A DNA stretch of 64,000 bases from Pisaster brevispinus (lineage: Eukaryota; Echinodermata; Asteroidea; Forcipulatida; Asteriidae). The notes below the pieces were generated by a model that had not been told where the DNA came from, did no database searches, and was given only the letters and a program-made list of their open reading frames with translations. The stretch lies in assembly GCA_023634235.1 (NCBI GenBank), contig JAMKCF010000004.1:6613202-6677201 (forward strand). Reading direction: 5' to 3'. Below are positions 28,401 to 43,400 of the stretch, in pieces. The first letter of the stretch is position 1; the number at the start of each line of letters is the position of its first letter. The position numbers and the translations under genes were made by a program.

Positions 28401-31400
28401 GAAAGATTCGTTGTATACACACATAATTGTCATCAAGAACTGAGACCATGCAACTTGATAGCTAAAAGAAAAGAGGAAACTGCCTTGAACATGAATAATT
28501 TACAGTGCTTTTTTTCTTTTCTTACAAAACCAAAACAAAAAGAGAGGAAATCAGATTATCCGCTAGGAAGTTGCATGCCTGTATAAAATACTCAATTCTG
28601 ATAACATGTGGCTTACAAAGTTACATACATGTATAGTACAGTTGGTGAACATGTTCTGTTGACTTGCAATAAATTAATGTTGTAGTAAAACACCACATTG
28701 TACAATGTACATAAATAAATGTACATGTACGAAATGATATGTCCCATGCAGTGTTCTCCCTTAACAGTGGTCCGTTGGCCATTACCAGTTAAAACACCTG
28801 AGGACCAGTCAAAATTCACTCCAAGTGGTCCGGCCGGCTAGTTCAGTGATGTAAAGCATCTATAATTCATTTGAAATATGGACCAGTGAAAAAGCTGAGG
28901 GACTAATTTTAAACCCAACTTGTCCTCAAGCAATTGAAACCAACAGGATACATAAAACATTGTGACTGTGAGCGACATCCCGATTTACCACCATGACCAC
29001 AAGCTACATGTAAATTCATGGAAATTCTATTCTAAGCACAAAAATCCACAACACACTAAAATTGTGGTAAGCACAAATGCATGTTTAAACCAGAAAAAAG
29101 CCACATGCTGGGTGGTTCCAGTTTTAGTTCATACATGTAGTGGTTCCAGTTGTAGTTTTTAGTCTACACTGTACATTTACTTTTTATTTTTTCAGGTGGT
29201 TCTACTTCTTGCATGTCTTGTTTCAGGTTTTCAGGTTTTGAATCATGGTTCCAGATTTAGATTTTCGTTTTTTTAAGTGGGGGTCATTAACCTGTTAACT
29301 CATAAAAGGAAAGGTTCCAGTATTACATGTGTGTAGTTTTTTTACTGTACTACATGTGTTGTAAGGTTTACTGTTTGCTCTGCTTAGAAGCTCTATGATA
29401 CTGAGCTCTGGTCTAATTTTAGGCAGTGTTAATTTGCTGGGCCGTGAAAAATCTTGCTTAACAAAAATAGGTTACCAGCCAAAATGCAATGCAACGTACA
29501 TTACTTGAGACTGGTTCCCTGCTAAAGTGCTACTTTTTGCTCAGCAGATAAATTTACCAAGCACTTTTCTCCCACTGCTAGAAACAGTTTTATGAAAATG
29601 GGCCCCAGTCTACGCTTTTCTCAAAAATGGGCAGACGTTCGCGGACTGCTGAAAAATTCAACTCTTTAAAGATGTTGTCATTGCAGGCATTAGCCATAGC
29701 AATAGCCGAAGTCAAATTATAATTTAGACTTGGTGTACAACTAGCTCCCCGAGAGATGAAAAACCTATCCTTGATGAGTTAAAAATGACCCCCCACCAAC
29801 GGGAATGAAAATAACTGTCGGAATCACTTATACTGTAGTCACCTTCAAAAGCTGAACCAACTGTCAGCAGAATTCATTCACTGAACAAACACAACACTCC
29901 TAGTACATTGCACATGAATCATAACAATATGTATAATTTATTTTCTCACTGTACAAAAATCAATTTTGTTAATGTCCATAAATTGTCTAGATATAAACAA
30001 ATGAGCAGGCAACAAGCACATTGATGGGTCTGATTCAACAAATTTTTGCTGGCAATATTTCAGCTTCGACACGGAGGAGGCAAGTTGTCCTCTTGTAGAA
30101 TGTTTGGTGTACAGTTTTTGTTCAAATGTTTGTCTTTCAAAGCCACTTTGTATTTTTACCATGTTCAGCACTAAGGAAGAAACTGCCTTCCATTTCCAAT
30201 TTAAAGCACGCAAAACTTTGTCAAGCATTTTCTGGTTGTATTTGTCACTAAAAAAACCACCCCAAAACACACTACACTGTAGGCTCAACATTGCAAAGTA
30301 AATGGCTCTCGAAGAAAGACTTTGGGGTCAAAATAGCCAGCCATAATTACATAATACTATTTTGCATACATGTAATACCACTTTCATGCAAAGCTGATGA
30401 GCAGAAAATATCATTAAACAAATTCATTTTTTGCAGCTTAGCTGGGATCAGTCATACACAATTTTCATGACATAATGTACATTCACAGCATTCTACTAAA
30501 ATCTTGAATAACTTAGCTCCAACTTGAACAGTGATATTGGATTTTTCTGTGCATACCCAAGTATTGCAGTGTGCTAGCATGCACAACTTTTAACCAGGTT
30601 TAAGTTGCTCAACAGTTTACACGGCCATTTTTGTGTGTGTGGCAATTCTCTTATTAATTTTGTAAAACCACCACTTGGTGTTACTGTTTTTCAAATTCCA
30701 TCGGTGGCATATAACCAGACATTTTCATTTGAGTGGGAAAGCCATAATTTTTGAGAGCCTTTTGATGTATGGAACCATTTATTTTGCATTGGGGAGGGGG
30801 ACAAGGGGGCTCCTGTCTGCCCCCCCCCAGTTACGCCATTGACTAAAATCTATCTCTGAATCCTCCCCCATCTCCACTGAAACGACGTCCATTCAATGAT
30901 AGCCTTCCTTCATGGTGGTTATTGCCCACATATACATGTACCCCACACACTAAAACGGTGTTCACAAGTTCCTGTATTACTCTGAACAGGATGCGCGTAC
31001 GGGAAGTGCAGGAAGGACTCAACACATGAAGTAGTTCCTAGAGTGGATGCCTCGATTAGACACCGCTATAAGCAGTCTGTTTAAAAGGAAGGTCTGTCTT
31101 GGTTGGTGCTTTCCTGTGCTCATTGATAGGGGAACGGGATTCACAGAGCTGCCAACATTTGCAGCAATCAGGGAGATTTTGTCCAACAATCATGGAGATT
31201 TTGTCCAACAATCATGGAGATTTTGTCCAACATTCAGGGAGATTTTGTCCAACAATCAGGGAGATTTTGTCCAACAATCATGGAGATTTTGTCCAACATT
31301 CAGGGAGATTTTGTCCAACAATCAGGGAGATACATCATGCATGAACGTATTTAAAATTACATTCAACATAATAGGGATAAAGTTTCCACAATCAGGGAGA

Positions 31401-34400
31401 TTTTCAAACGTGTTCATCAGAACATGGAAAGATTGGTTTATTTTCAGGGAAGTTTCGCAGTATCGGGGAGAGTTGGCAGCTCTGACGACAGAGCACACAT
31501 GAAATTACAATGTAAACATCAATGCAGGCCCGATAGTTTGCTCTTGTATAGGGCAAGTCAGTTTTTTTCTTAATGGAAGACACCGTATGAGGGAAATGTT
31601 AATTTCTACTGGAACATTTAAAGGGGCACCAAGGCAATGACCAGGGGCATGGAGGCAATTGCCTCAAGCTGCCTTCATGAAGTATCAGGCCTGCCATTGT
31701 ATTGTACATGTTTTGAACATACTTGGAACTACATGTACATGTACACGATATGCAACGGACATTTTCACTTCAAATCTATATAAAGGGACTGTCTTGGTTT
31801 AGTTGTTACACCCGGTTTCAATTGATACAGGTAACGCAGTCATGCATGGCACTGTACACTTATTGGACCCATGCGCACGGAGATTGCCAAGCCAAGGGAG
31901 AAAGCTTTAAAATGCTACATACATGTGCCATGCCTGTTTCATATCATTAGAAAACAAGCTCAAGATGCATTCATTATATGATACACATACCCCAAGCTGC
32001 ACACGTGTGGTTGGATACAAGACAGTATCTTGTGACTCACACACTATAAAGCCCATCATGTAGGAACCCCACCCTCCCCCCCCCAACTTCCATTCTTAGT
32101 GTTAAGTAACTTATTTAGTCCATGCAGCGTCACGCCTGCAAACATGTTGTTCAAAAACTGTTTGTGCCAATACATGTAACTCCTGCACTTGATTCTCGTG
32201 CTATGAATACTTGCACAGCATTGCATCAGCACGATACGTTGATAGACCCTTGTGATGCATTGTGTGCAAGCAGCATGTACCTAATGTAATTCATGTTCTG
32301 TGACAACTGCAAAGTTACACATGCTCAATAGTTCTGCCTCGTATCAGGGACTTCTTGACAGCCGGACTGTTGGCATCATCCACAACCTTGGGCGGCATTG
32401 GCACGGGCACTACCATTAAGATAAAAACTGTTGAATTACATGTACGTTCGAGTGGAAAACAACAAACTTACCAGGTTTTCAGTAGCCCCTTGCGGGATCC
32501 ACTCAAAGGTAATTTTCTGGGCGGTTTTGGAGTCGGCATTGGCAGTCTCAACAGTGGGCATTGCCATCTTATCTGTGTGCTCCATGGTCATGCGATCAAT
32601 GGTGTACTTTTCCAACTTGGAGGCGTCGAAGAGGCGTCCGACCCTTCGGACTGTCTCTTGCACTTGTACCTTGACTGCATGATCCTCTGGGGAACATTTA
32701 CAGATCTTACAAATCCTCCTGTTGAAATTAAAAATTAAAAAATTTTGTAAAAAGGAATAACAACATTTTGTTTAATTACATTTGTCGATCAAATGGCTAC
32801 CATCAATAGGGTCAATTGGGGTGAGACGTACGTCTCAAAGATGATTTTTCTCCATTTTCTTAAATTCTTGAACATTTAATCTCTTTTTTTTTCCTGCTCA
32901 CAATCCTCATTGCCTTTCAGTTTGAATCTACATGTACATGTAGATGTAGACAAAAACACATGCCCAACATACATATAGTACATGTAACACATGTTGTTGG
33001 TCATAATACCACACGCTCCCCCTTCCATGTCTTTCATTTCTTTAGTGGCCATTAGTCATTGTTAAAGGATTACCCAGCATGCCCAGTGATTAAAACTTAG
33101 GGTCTGATTCCCATTGGGAGCTTGGCCAACCCATCCACCCACTTCACTCCACGCCATACCCAATGCCTTCAATGTACACGTAGTACCCCACTCCTGCATG
33201 TCAACTTTTAACAGGGTTCCCCCGTAACATTTTGTTTGAGTCAACACTGCAAGCTTGTGTTGACATCCCCGAAGCATGGCCACTCGCCTCACTACTTCCA
33301 ACATCCAAGACAGGAACAGGATTTTCCTCATCTCAGTCTCTTGGGATGCTTGGGTTATGATCCCCATAGAGAGCTGACGTTTAGCTGTCAAAGTCTTTAA
33401 AATGTAAGAACTAGCAAACATACAGTGCCAAAAAGTGAAAATTAACTATTTCTTCTAAAAAAACAAAAACATAACCACAGCCAACTTTTCAAAATCCATC
33501 TCTATGTTCGGTTTGATTCTGTTGGACTGAGGTTTACACTAGTAAACTGGTCGTGACGGTGCTTTACATGAGATTCGGCACACCTCCATAATGATAATCA
33601 GAGTCCAACAACTTGGGTGTCTTCGTGAAGACTGGGGAAAAAACCTTGCAGATCACTCTATTAGGGTTAATGGGCACTGCCTTTAAAAGTAGAGTCATAG
33701 ATTTTTTTTTTTTGTCAACTCCATGTTGATTTTTAGGAAAAATTGTAAAGAAAGATAAACGTAAACAAAAGTCACATGTGAAAGTTTCAGCTAAATACAG
33801 TGTCTACTTCCTAAGAAAACAGCAACAAAATGTCATGGTAGTTTCACAACAGCATTGAACCCATCCATGTTAAGCAAGGTTGCAGCTGGTACCAACCACA
33901 TACTGTATATGGCCACATCAACTGGACACAAACCCTCAGAAATCTGAGCAATGATCCATACATGTCATTTCTCAAATTAAAATAGTTTGACATGTTTGGG
34001 GTGAGAAACTGTCCAAACCAAATTACTTCCAAGGGAATCCTTTCTCAAAATAGTTTATGCTACCAACAGCTGCAGTGCTTGTCACCAAGTAAGTTTTGAT
34101 GGTCATTCATTTTTGCAGTATTTACCAATCTATGACCCTACAATGTACCTTTAAATAGGACAGGCACTTCCGACTTCCAAAAGACCAGGAGCAATGCAAA
34201 CAAATTGAGGAAATGAGTGTCAAGACCAAGGTCAATGAGTAGTGATAAAATAAAAGAATCCATGGCACCTAGGAATGGTATCGTCACTCAGATTCCTTTT
34301 TGCGTGTGATGATTTATAAAAACAATTCCAGAAATTCAAGAGAACCGGACTATTATTTGTCTAGTCTAGGTGTTGTTAAACAGATTTAGGAGGGGAAATG

Positions 34401-37400
34401 AAAACAAGATTGCTGAACTACATACATGTATTAAGGTGTACAGTACTACATGTAGCTACTATAAAAACCTTTACTCTACCCACAAAGAAATGCACCAAAT
34501 GATAAAAGTTGTTGTGTTTTGTTGCATTTAGCATTCAAATCCAATACTCTGTTGCACTGTGCTGAAAATCCAAGTCTCCAGATAACTGATGCATATTGAT
34601 GCAGTTAGCAGGGTTCAATGCCCAGTGCCAAAGCTGGCGTAAACCAGTTCACTTTACGATGCAACAAGATTGAACTGCATTTTGTTGCATTTAGCATAGC
34701 CTTTCGTCAAGGCCTTTCTGGCTCGGACAGCTGTGTAGCCGTGAAGTGATTGGAACCGGAGACCAAACGCATGAGTGGCAGCGAAGCCACGAGGGACTTT
34801 TCGACCGTGTCAAGAATGTCTAATCTTTTTCTTTATGTCTTGATTGTTGCTATGCGCCTGGGGTAGCAAAATTCCAAATCAATCATAAGCGATGGGGTCA
34901 GCATACAATCACCTATTATGCATTGTGATTGGTTAACCTTTTAGCACTTAACTTATTCGCACAGAAATTTAAAATAATGTATGTTTGAATCTTTTTGAAT
35001 ACTTAAACAAAAAAATATTTTAAATGCAAAATCAAATTGGAAAAGGGCCTCGTTGCTTAGCCGCTCAAATGCATGCGCATTAATGTCTCCCCTTCACGAC
35101 ACTTTGAGGCTACAAATCTTTGTAGCTAAGAAGGCCTTGATGAAAGGCTACATTTAGCAGGGTTTTCATTTCAACTGGGTAGCATTTTGATGCATTTAGC
35201 AGGGTGCCCAGAAAACACCCGGCTCCAATTTTATGACGATGGTTAGGGTCAAGTTCCTTCCCTGACTGAGACAATACCAAACAAGCCTCTCAACCAGGAA
35301 ACAACCAGATTCTTACCGCCAGAAGTGGAGTTCTAAGCCAGTGCAGGCAGGTCCACACTTAAGACACTGTGCTCCCGATCCGATCTCATGGCCAAGCACC
35401 ACCTAAATCAACGGTAATCAAGAACAAAAACAAAGGGAAAATTATTTCACAACATAAATCATGAATGAACATCATTCTCACCATTCACAGTTTAGGAAGT
35501 ACAGCATAACTTTAAAACAAAAATTGTATCAGCTCACAACCCAGTTTAAAATTTTTATTTACTTCAAGGCTGTTGGAGGAATACGAGTAACTGGCAGACT
35601 GTAAAGTCAGTCACATTTTACCAATGAAACCGAGCTTACATAAATTTTTACAATTTATAATATCAAGATCATTTTTTTATACAGTGTATTGCAATTTACA
35701 GTTTGTTTACCAAACTCTTTTGTCAACATTTCATTATCTGCAAGAATGAAGCATTTTTTCATGCACAGCTCTTTTGTACACTGCAATTGTTTTTTTTTGT
35801 TTTTTTTACGATTCCCTAAAAAGCATGTTTAAACAATTATAAGTCTTAAAATAGTCCTATAGTTTATGTGTACATAATAATTCTTGATAAAAACATTATA
35901 ATGTACCTCTTACACATTTTGCTGAACTCAGTTGTTTCCGTCCCCTATGCATTTATTTCAACTCCCCTTTAATATTCATACAAATTAATAGTTTCGAACA
36001 TTTTGTGTTTGCATTTAATATTTTTTGCAAAACATTATGCAGATCTGTATAACATGTAAAACTACACGTACCATCTAAAGGGCATATTTAAGTAAACAAA
36101 ACTGCGTGACTATTCCAGGCAGAGAAACACATGCAAACACACCGTGCAATGTGTAGAACCAAACACTCTGCCCAGACGCCAAACAATACTTTTTCCAGGG
36201 CTTGAGAAAATCACTAGACCACTGGCCAAATACATTTTAGCACTAGGCCAGTAACCTCGGCTTGGGCTCCATCTGAAGGCAGTGCCCAAGGTGCAATGAC
36301 CAAGTGAAGTATTAGGCCTGAGTAAGCATGCTTTTGTTGCACTTAGTTACTTTTTGTGCTTTAAAAGCAGCCTTATTACCTGGAGTCTAGTACATGTAGA
36401 GACTTTCATGAAATTCAAGCTACATGTACAATTGCTATGTAATCACCAGTCAGTTAAATGTGTTCAGCACATGTGTACGCCATGTTGTACATGTGATCTG
36501 TATGACTAATGTTTGAACCTCGTAATTTTATTACACTGAGTGAATGGTTTTGATTTGCGAGACAATGCACACAGTCCAACACAATGCAAGGAGCGCACCA
36601 AGTCATTCAATGTTCACTGTGTAGGCTACACATGTAAGTGAACACTTTAGGTGAACAAGAAATCTGATGTTTGTAAACTGTAAACAAATTATCTTTCAAA
36701 ATAAAAAAAAATCTGAAACTCGACAGTAATATTCTCCGACCGCCCCATTTTTTAGAGACCAAATGTCAAATAAAAAAATACCGAGTACACTTTCTGTATC
36801 GCCTACATGTACATTACACACTGAACGCAGCAATCACAATATTTCATGCAAATATAATATGGAGGTTTTTTTTATCAGTGAAGGTCACCCACGCTGATGT
36901 GCAGTACGTATTGTTCTCAGTCAGGCCTAAGCCTCCAATTCAATGTCAAACAATTCATTATTGCGTGTGTAGTCAGCTATACATAACAAGCCATTGCATT
37001 GTATGGACATATGGAAATCCAATGATGTATAGTGTATAGTCTGTTCATATGTGTACAGCTGTACACGCACAAGTTCAGCATTGTAAAATTACAAATTACA
37101 TGTGGATGCTATGATGTAAAAGGAATTATTAACAAAAACACTGTAGCAAATTTGTCCAGCAGAAACTTTTTGTTTGTTTTACTAAACCTCTTAATAACAC
37201 ACTCAATTTGGGTTATAAAATTGCTGGGTATGTAACATGTATAATGTATTTTGCTGTACAAAACTCAATTTATGATGACCCTGTCTGTTTAGTATGGGGA
37301 AACCTACCGTTACATACATTTGTACATTTTGTACATGTAGGCCTAAATGGGCAGTGGCTTTATTGTCTTGATTCAAAGAGTACGCCTGGTGTATACGTAG

Positions 37401-40400
37401 TGAACACACACATAGAATGTACTATGTAGGCCTACATGAACTATCTTTTTCTATATACAGTACAGTGTATGTTTATCAAAAGATCTCAACAATTCAAACT
37501 TAACGTCTAAAAAAGGGACAGCAAGTTTGCATAGCAAAATACTTGTTTTGTGCTAAATATTGAGTAGCATGTAGTGAATTCCTTGCTACAAGAATAAATT
37601 AGGCCCAAGTATGTGGCCAGGTGTTTAATAACAAAGACTTCCTGGTGCGCAGAAGACGCACGTTTTTGTTCCCAACTTCTTTGATAATCACGATCACTTC
37701 ACGCTCAGCTCTTGTCCGACAAGGTTCAACTGTATCTTTAACGCAGACCGTTTTCCGTGACGACAATTTACTTTAGCCAATGTGGCGGGTTTGGAACTGG
37801 CTTGTGTTTTCCCCTTACAGGAAAGAACCTGCTCATTGGTTAAAGTTGTAAGTAAAATAACCTTTATTTAGCCTAGGCAGTTGCAGGCAATTTATATATT
37901 TGTAGGCCTCGGCAAATGCAGGCTGACTTAACTTAAATTTTGGTAAGGTTTTCAAAATTAATTAACACTTACCACAAGCACACTGATTTTTGATTAATTC
38001 ACTGAGATACATGGTACATTTTGTTTAGCATCTTGCTACAATGTATGCTACAACACTGTACAGGCTTTATGACACAAGAGAAACCATTCACTGGCAGGGT
38101 TCTCCCCACACACAAGCTAGCGTATCGGGCCGATACACGCAAATTGCGTGCCGATAGGCGCAAATTTCGGCCGATGTGCAAAAAACAAACATTTAATTTT
38201 ATTTCTCAAAAAAATCGAGAGAAAACCATAAGTTATGCTCCAAATTGCACAGTAGGGCTTTTAAAACCAAGATAACCACCAAGTAGAAAACATTCCAAAA
38301 CATTGTTTAAATTTAGCGTGCTTTGGCCACAATAAAAAAATTGGGGTCCAGATTACCCAACAGTTTTGGAAAAAACCTACATGTAGGGAGAACCCTGGCT
38401 GGGCTCGGTTGCTTTTACACCATGGGAGAAACAGGGTTCTCCCCAGCACAAACTAGCGTATCAGGCTGGTACGCGCGAATTGCTTGCCGATATGCGAAAA
38501 TTTTGGCCGATACGAAAAGAAGAAAAAAATCATTATTATTTATTTTAATTTTTTCTAAAAAAATTGAGAGAAAACCATAATTTATGCTTCAAATTGCACA
38601 GTAGGGCTTTTAAAACCAAGATAAACACCAAGTAGAAAACATTCCAAAACATTGTTTAAATTTAGCGTGCTTTGGCCAAACATTAACAAAATTGGGTCCA
38701 GAATGCTCCACAGTTTTGAAACAACCTGGGGAGAACCCTGAGAATGTTTCACCATCCACAATTTCCACTTTCTTGTATTTTTGTTTTAAATTTTGAAAGC
38801 ACTGTGTTATTAATGTATTTAATTTAAAGTGAAAATGGACATGACACTGGCCCATTGAAAAATAACTACTTCTCCATGGTTAGCCAAATTTGTCTAGTTA
38901 AGAAGTGATTATTATTGTTTTCAATTTCTAAATGAACACCTTGCATTTGCAATTGATTTTGGTTTCATGCATAGTCCTTTTCACATCATTGCACTGCATT
39001 GTACATAAATAATATGGGTGTGTAAAACTGTGCTGTATACATCCACATGATAGGAAAGTTACATATTGTTGCATACAACAGAAGTTCAGGACCACTGACT
39101 GTGTAGACACCCTCCCTGGGGGATGTCTGTTGTGTGAACGACTTTGACCTTCTTAGCAGAGGACTGACACTGCCAAGGTCTCTGACCCTACAGCTGCAAG
39201 AGCTGTGATGGCATGTTTGCAAATTCCATGGGAAAACTCCCTACTACAATAACACTAACAATCAATACAATCCCAGCAGTCAAAATGAACACATGAACTT
39301 TGTTCTTGTTGTACATTTTAGTCACTGTTATGATACATAGTAAGTTGTGTACTTACGTACATGATACATTGTACATTGAAGTAATAGTACACATTGTACA
39401 GTATATGAAGTTTATGAGAATAAGGTGTACATGTAGGTATGGTACATGTTCTATGTACCCACGTTCAACCATCTTTTGGGCTATGCAGTGCCCTATGACC
39501 TCAGGTGCACACTGAGGATGCGAAACTCAACACCTGGTTGCGATTATTTCACTAAACATTACACTGTGTGACTGTAAGATGTTAAACTGGATTATGTACG
39601 TCCAGACGTTGTAAAATTAAGTGCAATGGGAGACTTTTGAGATGAAAGCGTGCATCTCACTCACCAGTCCCTTTCCATTGTTCGCAGCGACGAAAACAAT
39701 AGAAAAGGACTGGTGAGTGGGACACCCACTATCATCTCAAAAATCTCCCATTACAATGTGTAAAGTAAAGCTACATATTGCAAACACATTGATGTAGTGG
39801 ACAGAATTTAACCCCAGCCCTAAAATGGCAATGCAATAAGAACTTCTTTCTTGGTTTCATGGGTGTGTACACACTGTTCAAGATACATTTTTTTAAACAC
39901 AAAGCCCCGTGACCATGCACAATCAAGGCAGACACTTCTTCACGCTAACCTGAAGAATTTGACAAAACTGCTGTTGAGCGAGGTGAACACACTAGCTGCA
40001 GCTGCACATCAAATGAATCATCACATCTTGAGATCATCTAGCACCATGTACACACTATTAACAAGATCTCAAAATGTCCAGACAATAATGTGCAGTCATG
40101 CTACATCAAGCATAGCATCAAGCTTGTTGCCGTCTCATGCTTTAGCCTGCCTGGCACATGCACAGATTACTATAGACTAGTGTGCAAGTCTCGCGTGTAT
40201 TCGAACATTGTGACCCGTTAAAGTGCACGAGTTTGTTTCCTTCATGTGTTTTAAAACAAATGTGTGTGGGACTAAAGTGGTACCAAATTTGTTTTAGAGC
40301 GAGACTTGCACGGCCTATTTTTATAATTATTATAAATTTGAGCCTGAAATTTGTTAGGCTATTAAAATAGCTTGCATAGAAAACTATGTTCACAGCTACT

Positions 40401-43400
40401 AGTTGTGATGACTGTTTACTCCACAGGAACCAGAAAGTTATTGAGCATTGCAAAGTTTTCTACATACACCTCTACCAGATTATGTACACCAGGGAACGAT
40501 TATGTCAAGGAAATTTGCATAGCAAAATGTTATTTTGGACTGAACTTTTTTTTGGATAATTGAATGCTAACATTGAGTAGCAAATGATGGTTTTTGAGTA
40601 GCAACCGGTACATTTTGTGTAGCATTTTGCTATGCTATACTGACGACTGTACTTTACTTCTAGTCTCACAAGTTAATGCCCCAATAGCAATCACATTCTG
40701 AGCTGATTTAAACTGCACATGTATCAAAACTAATTAGATATTGGCTCACAAGATCAAAATGTGACATGGGTTGCAAATGTTACTTGTACACAACTCACTA
40801 CATTTTTATAACAAAATATGTCTCAAGTGGTTTTTATATAATCAATCGTTGCATCAGCCATGCAACAAGATTTCTCGCTGCATGGAACTTGTCAAACTGG
40901 CATTAAAGCTGGGCAGCATGACAGCTTTAATACATGAAAACCGGTCCACTACAACTTCAAGTCAGTGGACGGCATGTAATTTATATTAAAGCTTGCATTA
41001 CACACTTATGGGAAGTTCACAACTTCGCATCATGCCTGATCCTTGTACATGCAAGGGAAATTATGGCAGTTTTTCATTGATAATTAAGGGGACACCTAGG
41101 AGTGAAGTGTAAATTCCTAAAGGAACATTTCAAGGGGCACCAAGGCAAAAAGCAACCACCCACCAAGGACAAACTAGCAATTGCCTTTGTTGTCTCTGTG
41201 AGGTGTCAGTGCCTACATGAAGCTGAGGTCATCTGCAATATTGAATACTTATTTTAAGTTGTACACTCATTCGTGCTCAAAATTCATACTTTTTAGTTTA
41301 AAAATGCAGAGTTTTTAAAAAAGGTTGGGCTGTGGTCATCCGTGGGTCACCACACAGCTGAGTAAAATCATACATGTATGCTACACTACTGACAATTTGC
41401 TCATCCAATTATCTTAACACAATGAACAATTTCCCTTACATAGCGTCTATGATCTGCATAGCAAAATGCTACACAAAACGTATTACAAAATTAGTTGCTA
41501 CTCAAACATCAACATTAGGTCACTATTTTTTGCTTTTGTCGAAATATGTTGCTATGCAAAATTGATGAACGAAATCATTCCTGTAAAATTAGCCCAAGGA
41601 AAAATGTCCGTATCCTGCCACCACTTTTTCACTCATTTTTACCCAAAGGAATATCTCATTTGAGTAAATTAGATGCTATTTTATTTCATAACGAATGAAA
41701 GGTGGTGGCTGGATACTGAAATTTTTCCTAGCCCAGCAATTATAGTAGTAGTACTACTGTACTACTACTACTCAGTACTAGTGTTTTTTAGCGGTGCTGA
41801 TTGTGATATCAACATGTTACGATGTTATAATCGCATCATACACATAACAACATGGAGCAAGAACTTTGCCCAAATGTGACACCTGTTTTCAAAAGCTTTT
41901 TAAGCACGGTTTACCAGCCCCATAAGCACCGATAAATACTGCATACACTGGATTTCCCTGGTGCTATTTATGGGGTATGAAAATCACTTCAACAATGACT
42001 CCCTACTTCAAATTTTCACTTGGCGTGAATTGGAAATTCAACACATGTTTTTGCCAATGTGGTTGTGGTGTCCCTGATGCAAAACTTCTAACTAACTTTC
42101 TAACTGAACTTCTATCTAAAGTTCTACTCAATCCAGTGACACTAATTTTCCTAAGCTGCCTTGCACATTCATTTCCGGGGGGAAAGCGAACACAGTACAC
42201 GGCGAGCAAAAAAGGCCTTCTGCGTTCAATGAAATACAACAGGCAAATAAACAATTTATAAGGAATATAATAAACTCATTTCTTCACTAAAATATTAATT
42301 ATAGTATTAATAATCATTCAAACGCATGACTCATTTCGTTTCCAAACCTCTTTTCTGCTGGTGTCGATCTTTGCGATGGATTCGTAGGGATCGTCTCCCA
42401 CGTCATGCTGGACGTCACCCATCTTAAAAAATCAAACACAAACCACCTTGTTTCGTCTGGAAAATTCCAAGAAGTTTAATCTATCAGTAGCTGCAAGTGA
42501 CACTTCCAATAGTCCCTTGTAAGTGGATATTTCCGAAAGGGATTAGACAACAAGTTAAAGCTGACTGGGGGAAGCAAGAAGCCGACGGCGGCTAGACTGC
42601 CTGTGCGCGAAGCACACAATTTCGATTACGAGGGTGAGGAGAGAGACGCGCGACGACGAAAGTAGCATGCGGATACGCGATGCGGTAGTACGGAATTACA
42701 AAAAAGTAATCTGATTTTTCTTGAAGTATTCATAATGTAGCATCGGCTAGATACCACTTTAAATACAACTCTCTTCAGTTGATTTCAAATTATTTATTTA
42801 AGCTTCAGTATATATAATTACTTGTCATTTACAATGAATATATCCACACAAAATATTCTGGACGTAATCACACGTAATTTTATTTGACAGCTCTGAGCTA
42901 CCGTAGTGCTGATACGTGGATGATACGACGCGACCGACCGACTGCATAAACAGTCTGCACCGAACTGTATCGTAACAAGGGTCGTTTCTCATTGGTATGC
43001 AGAAGGCGAACAACCAGACTTATTAACAACCCAGATCGTTAAGGGATTGTTGTCGAAGGTTAAACAACATTTAGTGGGGGCCACGCCCATCATCATCGTT
43101 CCGGGAAATCGAACGGGCCAACTTAAGTTACGACTTGCCTCCACGAGAAGGTTGAACACCTTGCCTATCCAATGAAGAACTTGTTGCTATAGGAACACAC
43201 CGGCTACATACAGTACTTCCTCATGCGGTTCTGGCAGCTACCCAACTCAATTCCCATTATGCAAATGCAACATACCCTTACTTGTTCCTTCTTTCTATTT
43301 CAACTATCACACTGTTCACAATGTAAAGATGGCTGTTCTTACAATACGTCTGGATTCTCTAAAGCAAGTTTTCTTGAAATCTTGCCATTTACCCCCCGTG

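Noticed and set aside
31047..31502. 151-codon plus-strand open frame with repeated peptide
   Set aside because: It is produced by the 22-bp minisatellite in a family F element; 22 is not a multiple of 3, so several frames stay open by chance and none shows a domain.
33062..33421. 119-codon minus-strand open frame in TES intron 3
   Set aside because: No family resemblance and no supporting codon pattern; it lies in intron sequence between exons 3 and 4.
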